From the NCBI GenBank assembly GCA_001044335.1, contig CP011001.1:558001-622000 (forward strand): 64,000 nucleotides of DNA. The letters run 5' to 3'. The notes beneath the pieces were generated by a model, which was not told where the DNA came from, searched no databases, and saw only the letters and a list, made by a program, of their open reading frames with translations. The DNA comes from Methylophilales bacterium MBRSF5 (GTDB lineage: Bacteria > Pseudomonadota > Gammaproteobacteria > Burkholderiales > Methylophilaceae). Positions within the stretch are counted from its first letter, which is position 1, and every line of letters starts with the position of its first letter. Shown one piece after another: positions 57,929 to 64,000 of this stretch. Both the position numbers and the translations under genes were made by a program.

Positions 57929-59031
57929 GTGTTGGAATAATTGGTGGCGGTATTGCAGGAATTTGTTCTGCAGTTGCACTTAAAGAATCTGGATTTGGCG
58001 TTGCATTATATAGTGATGAAAAACAATACCAACAGAATTCTCCTCCCTACGCATCACTTAATCCAAAATATGGCATTGCCTCATATAATCACAACTTACT
58101 GCATTTTCATGCGATCAGGTATGCCAAAGAATTTTATACCAAACATTTAGACAGAACCTCCATCGCCTTTCCTGGACTCTATCGTTTTATTAGCAATGAA
58201 GACTTGAATGAAAGAGTGAAAAAAACAGTTCAAAATAACCCATTCCTTTCCGAAGAAATCAGTGTCGTCCGCCATAAGAGTGAGCAAAATGCAATTTTTT
58301 ACAAGACAGCTGGCTGGATTAGTACTGATACCCTTTTGAACTTAGAAATAAACAAATCCCAAATTGAAATAAAACAAATCCAATCACAATCAACAGGACA
58401 TCGGTTGATCGATGCCAATGGAAAAATCATTGCCAATCATGATGTCGTTATCTTATGTAACCCTCAAAGTATAAATACTTTATTAGGTCAAAAAATTATA
58501 TGTGAGCACTACTCTGGATCAATCCTACAAGGAGATTATCAATCATCAGAAAAGGTTAATCTATCAAAAGACGGATATATAATTTTTGATGATAAAACTT
58601 TTGCATGCGGGTCAAGTTACCATAAAAATAAAGATATTAAGTATATAGACCAGAATGAGGAAGAAAAGTCACTTGAAAACAAGGTAGGCTGGTTCGATGA
58701 TATATCAAAGATTCAAAATGCAAAAAAACAAATATGGACTGGGAGCCGTTATACAACAAAACAGAGAATCCCATACGTAGGTAAAGCGCTAAAAGAAGTA
58801 AAGCAAAGTCATAATAGAATGGAATTTATTTGGCGAGATAATATCTTAATAAATAGCTTTTATGGCTCCAAAGGTTTTACCTTAGCACCGCTTGCTTCAA
58901 GGATTATAGTTAAAATGCTGACTAACGATCTTGATGAGCTTGATGCTAAATTTTTAAATTATTTAAACCCATATCAAAACCTTATCAAAGGACATAATAA
59001 AAAAAATATAATTGGCTTTAACTATGCATGA
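57916..59031 (+). CDS. FAD-dependent oxidoreductase, DAO/MnmC C-domain-like
   Basis: It codes for 371 residues. The FAD motif is VGIIGGGIAGICSAVALKES. GSRYTTKQRIPYVGKAL and FYGSKGFTLAPLASRIIVKM resemble the C-terminal oxidase domain of MnmC, which oxidises cmnm5s2U in tRNA. Here there is no N-terminal methyltransferase domain and none in the neighbourhood. It could be a stand-alone MnmC2, but its setting in a lipid-modification operon leaves another substrate possible. It overlaps the kinase-like gene by 13 bases and the next gene by 8. Confidence 0.8.
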   Translation: MADLSVGIIGGGIAGICSAVALKESGFGVALYSDEKQYQQNSPPYASLNPKYGIASYNHNLLHFHAIRYAKEFYTKHLDRTSIAFPGLYRFISNEDLNERVKKTVQNNPFLSEEISVVRHKSEQNAIFYKTAGWISTDTLLNLEINKSQIEIKQIQSQSTGHRLIDANGKIIANHDVVILCNPQSINTLLGQKIICEHYSGSILQGDYQSSEKVNLSKDGYIIFDDKTFACGSSYHKNKDIKYIDQNEEEKSLENKVGWFDDISKIQNAKKQIWTGSRYTTKQRIPYVGKALKEVKQSHNRMEFIWRDNILINSFYGSKGFTLAPLASRIIVKMLTNDLDELDAKFLNYLNPYQNLIKGHNKKNIIGFNYA

Positions 59032-60898
59032 TCTCAACAAAACGCTTGCCGACCTAGAATCACAAAATAAATTCGATGAAGCCATACAGCTATTAAAAAA
59101 AGAACTCAAAAAAGCGCCCCGGGACCTTTCAATTCAAACTGAAATTGGTAACTACTATGCTATGGCTGGAGATTTTGAAGAGGCCCTGGGCTACTTTCGA
59201 AGGGTATATCATATCTTTCGCAACAATGACCATCTCGCTGAATCAATTTCATTTTGTCTCAATAAACTTGGGAATGATGCATTTCTAAAAAGAAATTATC
59301 AACAATCGAAGCTATATTTTGAAGAGCTAATAAACCATGAGAGTAATAATTGGCGGCATTTTTATAATTACGCCAATGTCTTGCAGGCCAATAATGAAAT
59401 TAAAATCTCTGTCAGTCATTATTTAACTGCATTAAGCAAAGGAGGTAGAGGCGATGAAGACCTGTATAACAATTTAGCGAATGCCTATCTAAAACTTGAT
59501 AACTTATATGAGGCAAAAAAATGCTATGAGAAATCATATCAGCTTAAAAAAAATGACAATGCCTTAGTCCAATTGCTTCATCTGAATCAAAAGATTAATG
59601 ACTGGAATGAGTTTGATACCCTAATGAAAGATGTTCATAATCGACTAAAGGATGAGAATTTTTCTTTTCCACCCTTCCCTATGCTTACCCTACCAGGGAT
59701 CTCGAATGAACAATACTTAAACATCGCCTGTCAGTGGAATAAAAAATTATCATTTGAACCAGAAATGCAATCCATGTCCACTAAAATAAATTACAGAAAA
59801 GCTAAAATTGCCTACATGTCCTCAGATCTAAGGAATCATCCCTTATATTATTTGGTGCATGATGCCCTGTCATTTCACGATGAGGAAAAATTTGAGGTAA
59901 TTTTCCTATTTAATGGTGTTGAGGAGGAATCAAAAGAGCATTTATCTTTTAAAAAATTATCAACAAACTTTATTAACACTTTTAATATGTCCGATCATGA
60001 GCTTGTTCAAAAAATTAGTGATTTAGAGATTGATATTCTGGTCGATTTATCAGGGTTTACAAAAAATAGTAGGACAAATATCCTAAAATATCACCCCGCT
60101 CCAATTCAAGTTAACTGGCTCGGCTATCCTGGGACATTCGGAAGTTTCAATGATAAACCATTGAGTGATTTCATATTTGCGGATGAAATTGTTATTGATA
60201 AAAAAAATACAAAGTTCTTTTCTGAACAAATCATTAATTTAAAACCGACCTACCAACCCAATAATTTTAAAAGGCCTATAATAAAAGTATCAAGAGATAC
60301 ATGCCACCTCCCGGATGATCATTTTATCTTTGCCAGTTTTAATCAAAATTTAAAAATAACAAAAGATATCTTTGATGTCTGGATAAATATACTCCAAGAA
60401 TGTCCAAAGTCATCCCTATGGATACTAATGCAAAACGATATTTCAAAAAGAAATATTAAAGAATATGCTAGGGAAAATGGTCTTGATGACAAAAGAATAA
60501 TTATTGCAGAGTATGCTCCTATTGAGGAGCACATAGGCAGAATTGAGCATGCAGATCTATTTTTAGACTGTTATCCATACAATGCACATACCACCATAGC
60601 TGATGCAATTTACCAAAATAAGCCTACTATCACGCACATTGGTGAAGCAATGCAATCGAGAGTTGGGGCAAGCCTATTGCATGCCATCGATTGTTCTGAA
60701 GAGCTGGTATTTGATAATCTCCAAGATTACCAGAAACAAGCTATTTTCTTCTATAACAACCAAGAGTATTTAAAAGATTTAAATGAAAAAATCAATAACA
60801 AAAAGTATGTCTTATTTCAGCCTGACGTATATATAAAAAATATCGAAGAAATTTATTTAAAGCTTATTTCAAAGCAGAAAGAGAAATTGCAAGAATAA
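59024..60898 (+). CDS. TPR protein with O-GlcNAc-transferase-like (GT41/SPINDLY) domain
   Basis: It codes for 624 residues from the ATG at 59024 (a TTG at 59012 is in frame). Residues about 1-190 are tetratricopeptide repeats (EIGNYYAMAGDFEEALGYFR, LYNNLANAYLKLDNLYEAKK). Residues about 260-610 fit the GT41 catalytic region: KIAYMSSDLRNHPLYYLV, HPAPIQVNWLGYPGTFG, FASFNQNLKITKDIFDVW, and LFLDCYPYNAHTTIADAIYQ. Bacterial members glycosylate proteins or unknown acceptors with nucleotide sugars. Its 3' end overlaps the convergent transporter gene by 35 bases. Confidence 0.85.
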   Translation: MHDLNKTLADLESQNKFDEAIQLLKKELKKAPRDLSIQTEIGNYYAMAGDFEEALGYFRRVYHIFRNNDHLAESISFCLNKLGNDAFLKRNYQQSKLYFEELINHESNNWRHFYNYANVLQANNEIKISVSHYLTALSKGGRGDEDLYNNLANAYLKLDNLYEAKKCYEKSYQLKKNDNALVQLLHLNQKINDWNEFDTLMKDVHNRLKDENFSFPPFPMLTLPGISNEQYLNIACQWNKKLSFEPEMQSMSTKINYRKAKIAYMSSDLRNHPLYYLVHDALSFHDEEKFEVIFLFNGVEEESKEHLSFKKLSTNFINTFNMSDHELVQKISDLEIDILVDLSGFTKNSRTNILKYHPAPIQVNWLGYPGTFGSFNDKPLSDFIFADEIVIDKKNTKFFSEQIINLKPTYQPNNFKRPIIKVSRDTCHLPDDHFIFASFNQNLKITKDIFDVWINILQECPKSSLWILMQNDISKRNIKEYARENGLDDKRIIIAEYAPIEEHIGRIEHADLFLDCYPYNAHTTIADAIYQNKPTITHIGEAMQSRVGASLLHAIDCSEELVFDNLQDYQKQAIFFYNNQEYLKDLNEKINNKKYVLFQPDVYIKNIEEIYLKLISKQKEKLQE

Positions 60899-61733
60899 TA
60901 AATGCGCCACCAACCAGGTCTTTAACGCCCAGTATTTCGTTCGCCAGCCAGTAAGATGACAAAGCAGCCACAACAATCTCAAAAGTAAAAATAGGGCTTG
61001 CTTTAACAGGATTAATTTTAGGTAATCCGTATTGGATAATCAGCGTCGAACAAAAAAGAAGTAAGCCTACGATGAGTAACAACAATAGACTTTTTGGATT
61101 TATCAAATTAATAACATTTAAATCATTAGTTATTAGTATTAATAATGCTCCACCAATCGCCACCCCTACCCAAATCGCAAAAGATTTTGATTGATAATGA
61201 ATCTTGCTAAATTTTCTTGCCAGCACATTAGTGCAAGCAAAGAAAATTCCAGCTAATAGTGCAAAAAAATCGCTGAACCCAACATTCATTAAAAATGAAT
61301 TAGGATCGAATAAAATAATAAATCCACCAACAATCGACAGTAAGGCAATATATGCATCTTTTTTTTGAAATGTATCGTTAGGTATTAAAAAATAGCTTAA
61401 AAATATCGTCCACAGAGGTGACATAAAGAAAAGTAACATCGACCTGACAACATTTCCATTAACAACAGCAATCACATATGAAATATTCGTGACACATCCC
61501 ACCAAAGAAAAAATTAGCAAAGATTTCAGATTCAAAAGGATATCGTCATGTCTTTTTGGAAACACAAATACCAATGCGAGTATGCTGGCAACCATAAAGG
61601 TCAGGGAGCTAGCAGTTATCGGATAAATTTGATTCAGCTCAAGCAGCCTATAGGGATACCAAACCAGGCCCCAAAATACTGTCCCGTAAAGTAAGCAGCT
61701 TAAGCCTACAACCTCTTCCCTTTTCATCGGCAT
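60864..61733 (-). CDS. EamA/DMT-family transporter
   Basis: It codes for 289 residues with about ten hydrophobic helices in two EamA repeats (about 10-140 and 155-285). YGTVFWGLVWYPYRLLE starts the first repeat and the second begins near FFALLAGIFFACTNVLARK. Such carriers move small metabolites across the inner membrane; the substrate is unknown. It directly follows miaA, with its ATG next to the miaA stop, and converges on the glycosyltransferase gene with overlapping 3' ends. Confidence 0.88.
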   Translation of the reverse strand: MPMKREEVVGLSCLLYGTVFWGLVWYPYRLLELNQIYPITASSLTFMVASILALVFVFPKRHDDILLNLKSLLIFSLVGCVTNISYVIAVVNGNVVRSMLLFFMSPLWTIFLSYFLIPNDTFQKKDAYIALLSIVGGFIILFDPNSFLMNVGFSDFFALLAGIFFACTNVLARKFSKIHYQSKSFAIWVGVAIGGALLILITNDLNVINLINPKSLLLLLIVGLLLFCSTLIIQYGLPKINPVKASPIFTFEIVVAALSSYWLANEILGVKDLVGGAFIILAISLSALK

Positions 61734-62660
61734 TTAATTGATAAATTGTTTGATCGCATCATTAATCTTTTGGTAGATGTCAATTTCGAAGGGATCGTAA
61801 ATCTGGATATCCTGCATGGACCTGAGCCAGGTGATTTGTCGCTTTGCCAATTGTCTCGTGGCAAACAAGATTTTATCGAATAACTCCTCTTGCTTTATCT
61901 CCCCCCTTAAAAACATGCCAACCTGTCGGTATCCTATTGATCGCATAGAATTAGAATTCCAGCTTAATTCAGGGTATTTAACAAATAACCCTTCCACCTC
62001 CTCCACCAAGCCCTCCTCTAGCATGGTTTTAGTCCTAAGTGAGATTGCATCATGAAGCTTTTTTCGATCATTGGGTACCAGGGCAATTTTAAGGATATCT
62101 TTATCATGGGTGGAATCTTCCTTAGGATTTTTGTTATAAAAACTGGATAGAGGCTGATCAGATATTAAAAATACCTCATAAGATCTCATCAACCTCTGCT
62201 TGTCCGTATTGACAATTTTTGACAGAGGGTCGACCTCCATTACTTTTGCTGCAAGCCAATCTAAACCATTAACGTTAACTAATTCCTCTACATGCTTTCT
62301 AACGTCTGGAGTCGATCTTGGTATATCGTCAAGAGGGTTAAGGATGGCATTAAAATACATCATAGTTCCACCCACCAAAAGCGGGTTAATTCCCGTGCCA
62401 TTTAATTGATTTAAAATTTGTTGATAGTGATTTAAAAAATGATCAACTGAAAAATTATCGCAGGGTGAAATAATACTTATCAACTCGTGAGGGTATTTTT
62501 TTAATTCATCTGCTGGCAGTTTAGCCGAGCCAATATTGCAATCAGAATAAATCTGTGTGGCATCGACATTTACAAGCTGAAGCTTTAATTCTTGAAATAG
62601 TTGTGTTGCAATCCGTGTTTTACCAGAGGCTGTAGGGCCCATTAAAAATACTTGTTTCAC
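61734..62660 (-). CDS. miaA: tRNA dimethylallyltransferase
   Basis: It codes for 308 residues. The P-loop MGPTASGKTRIA, VDATQIYSDCNIGSAK, the LVGGTMMYFNAIL block and SMRSIGYRQVGMFL are diagnostic. It adds the isopentenyl group to A37 of tRNAs reading UNN codons. It overlaps amiC by four bases and is followed by the DMT gene. Confidence 0.96.
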   Translation of the reverse strand: MKQVFLMGPTASGKTRIATQLFQELKLQLVNVDATQIYSDCNIGSAKLPADELKKYPHELISIISPCDNFSVDHFLNHYQQILNQLNGTGINPLLVGGTMMYFNAILNPLDDIPRSTPDVRKHVEELVNVNGLDWLAAKVMEVDPLSKIVNTDKQRLMRSYEVFLISDQPLSSFYNKNPKEDSTHDKDILKIALVPNDRKKLHDAISLRTKTMLEEGLVEEVEGLFVKYPELSWNSNSMRSIGYRQVGMFLRGEIKQEELFDKILFATRQLAKRQITWLRSMQDIQIYDPFEIDIYQKINDAIKQFIN

Positions 62661-63910
62661 TGTTCAGACTCATAAAAGAAGGCAAGGTTGGCGCCTGTTT
62701 TAAGGTATGTTTTGATACCCTTTACCACACTTTCAGCTAGTTTAATTTGAAAGCTTTCTGACCTGAGGTTTTTTTCCTCCTTTGGATTACTTATAAATGC
62801 AGTCTCGACAAGTATAGATGGGATATCCGGAGCTTTTAGAACTGCAAAACCAGCTTGCTCCACATATTTTTTATGTAATGTATTCACCTTGCCCATCTCA
62901 TCTAAAACATACCGTCCCAATTTCATTGAATCATTAATCGTCGCACTTAAAGACAAATCGAGTAAAGTTTGCGCCAAAACTGGATGCTTATCATCAATAC
63001 TGACCCCGCCAATCAAATCTGACTCATTTTCTTTATTAGCTATAAATTTAGCAAATGCACTTGAAGCCCCTCTCTCGGACAAAGCAAATACGGAGGATCC
63101 TTTCACAGATTTCTTTGTAAAAGCATCCGCATGAATTGACACAAATAGATCAGCCTCAAGCTTTCTAGCTTTGGCAACTCTTTTTGCCAATGGGACAAAA
63201 TAATCGCCATCACGAATTAAAACCCCTTGCAGGTTTGGCTCTTTATTAATCGCATCTCGTAATTTCTTCGCAATGGCCAGGGTGATGTCTTTTTCTTTTG
63301 TACCCGATGATCCTCTTGCACCAGGGTCCTCTCCGCCATGCCCAGCATCAATTGCCACAACGATTTTAACCTGTTCAGCCACTTTTGGCTGAGCATCCTT
63401 GGATTCTTCTTTAATGGTTAAGTTGGTTTTTTCATCTTTAACCTTTTGAGTATTATCTTTTTGATCATCACTTGCCTTAGCCTGCAATTGTTTTAATAAA
63501 TGTGCAATTTCATCTTCCTCATGATAGACATCGACAACAAGACGATGGCCGTATGATTTGATAGGTTTTAAACTGAAGATTTTAATTTTAGACTCATGAC
63601 GCAAATCGACCACAATACGCACTGTACTAGGGTCATACTGTGCTACACGCACCCCGGAAATAGATGAATTTTCCTTAAAATCTACCTTAGATAAATCTTT
63701 TAAATTATTGTTTATATTGATACTTTTCAAATCAATAACCACGCGATCTGGATTTTTTAAAATTGATTGATCATTTTTTATGTAGTCAGTGGATTCAATA
63801 GTAAATCTCGTATATTCATTGGATGGCCACACACGAGTTTGCACATCCGCAAACACATTTGTTATAAAAAAAGCTAACAGAATGCTAAAACAAACTCTAA
63901 ATAACGGCAT
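62657..63910 (-). CDS. amiC: N-acetylmuramoyl-L-alanine amidase with AMIN domain
   Basis: It codes for 417 residues. A signal peptide (MPLFRVCFSILLAFFITNVFA) precedes an AMIN septal-targeting domain (about 25-130), a charged linker, and an Amidase_3 domain (about 180-405) with the zinc motifs VVAIDAGHGGEDPGARG and FVSIHADAF and the glutamate in ILVETAFISNPKE. It splits peptidoglycan at division. Order tsaE-amiC-miaA is the usual one (mutL is not between). The symbol amiC is by architecture; amiB is equally possible. Confidence 0.92.
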   Translation of the reverse strand: MPLFRVCFSILLAFFITNVFADVQTRVWPSNEYTRFTIESTDYIKNDQSILKNPDRVVIDLKSININNNLKDLSKVDFKENSSISGVRVAQYDPSTVRIVVDLRHESKIKIFSLKPIKSYGHRLVVDVYHEEDEIAHLLKQLQAKASDDQKDNTQKVKDEKTNLTIKEESKDAQPKVAEQVKIVVAIDAGHGGEDPGARGSSGTKEKDITLAIAKKLRDAINKEPNLQGVLIRDGDYFVPLAKRVAKARKLEADLFVSIHADAFTKKSVKGSSVFALSERGASSAFAKFIANKENESDLIGGVSIDDKHPVLAQTLLDLSLSATINDSMKLGRYVLDEMGKVNTLHKKYVEQAGFAVLKAPDIPSILVETAFISNPKEEKNLRSESFQIKLAESVVKGIKTYLKTGANLAFFYESEQ

Positions 63911-64000
63911 TACCAGCCTCTTCTTTGAAACAAATGTCCATTATTCTGAAATCAAGTTGCTCAGTTGAGATATTGATCTCTATATCAGGTTTAATATTCA
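63897..64000 (-). CDS. tsaE: TsaE (tRNA threonylcarbamoyladenosine biosynthesis ATPase), C-terminal fragment
   Basis: The last 104 bases hold the 3' end of a minus-strand gene that runs off the window. The readable 34 residues include PDIEINISTEQLDFRIM and a stop overlapping the amiC ATG by 14 bases. The sequence fits the end of TsaE (the PDIxIxL strand region), and tsaE is the normal upstream partner of amiC. The call rests mostly on context because the P-loop lies outside the window. Confidence 0.6.
   Translation of the reverse strand, partial: NIKPDIEINISTEQLDFRIMDICFKEEAGNAVI

Overview
This window is a gene-dense, AT-rich stretch (roughly one third G+C by eye, not computed) from the chromosome of a Gram-negative proteobacterium. 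The lipid A, BamA/Skp and outer-membrane lipocalin genes show an outer membrane. The gene orders smc-zipA-ligA, yceD-rpmF-plsX-fabHDG-acpP-fabF-pabC-mltG-tmk-holB-tatD, rpsB-tsf-pyrH-frr-uppS-cdsA-dxr-bamA-skp-lpxD-fabZ-lpxA-lpxB-rnhB and map-glnD, with a YceF-type Maf gene beside a RsmI-like methyltransferase, fit a betaproteobacterium best. Tight packing, very short gaps, low G+C and an ectoine cluster suggest a small-genome aquatic, saline-adapted lineage such as the Methylophilales. That assignment is inference: no methylotrophy gene or rRNA is present.

Layout. 1-3945: end of an MHS-family transporter, then an accessory patch of short genes: a single-domain alkyltransferase, small secreted or membrane peptides, an AlpA-like regulator, a DM13 protein and an exported pentapeptide-repeat protein. 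4035-7639 (minus): ectABC plus a sodium:solute symporter. 7757-8075: a terminator-like hairpin, a small exported protein with an internal duplication, and a second terminator. 8261-8786 (minus): queF and tRNA-Ala(GGC). 8865-17375 (plus): smc, zipA, ligA, an exported helical-repeat protein and a histone-deacetylase-fold protein with an apparent signal peptide. 17386-19515 (minus): a stand-alone molybdopterin oxidoreductase. 19563-30753 (minus): a long fatty-acid/phospholipid, peptidoglycan and replication operon from yceD to a terminator at 19563-19593. 30753-35350 (plus): two-subunit pyruvate carboxylase, Maf and a RsmI-like methyltransferase. 35343-47808 (minus): the translation, isoprenoid, outer-membrane and lipid A cluster, notably without rseP between dxr and bamA. 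47935-60898 (plus): eleven genes with almost no intergenic DNA, starting with map and glnD, then a peptide transporter, lipocalin, desaturase, FAD oxidoreductase, DUF1365, cyclopropane synthase, a kinase-like protein, a DAO-type oxidase and a TPR/GT41-like glycosyltransferase. 60864-64000 (minus): DMT transporter, miaA, amiC and the end of tsaE.

How the genes work together. The fab genes and fabZ supply acyl chains to PlsX, lipid A and CdsA. No fabA/fabB pair is seen here, so the desaturase may supply the unsaturated chains that the FAD enzyme/DUF1365/Cfa set modifies. PycAB would feed oxaloacetate to anabolism and so to the aspartate family from which ectoine is made. The least understood parts are the tail of the lipid-modification operon (57215-60898), the exported deacetylase-fold protein, the peptide gene behind a terminator, and the short secreted genes at 1.3-3.9 kb.
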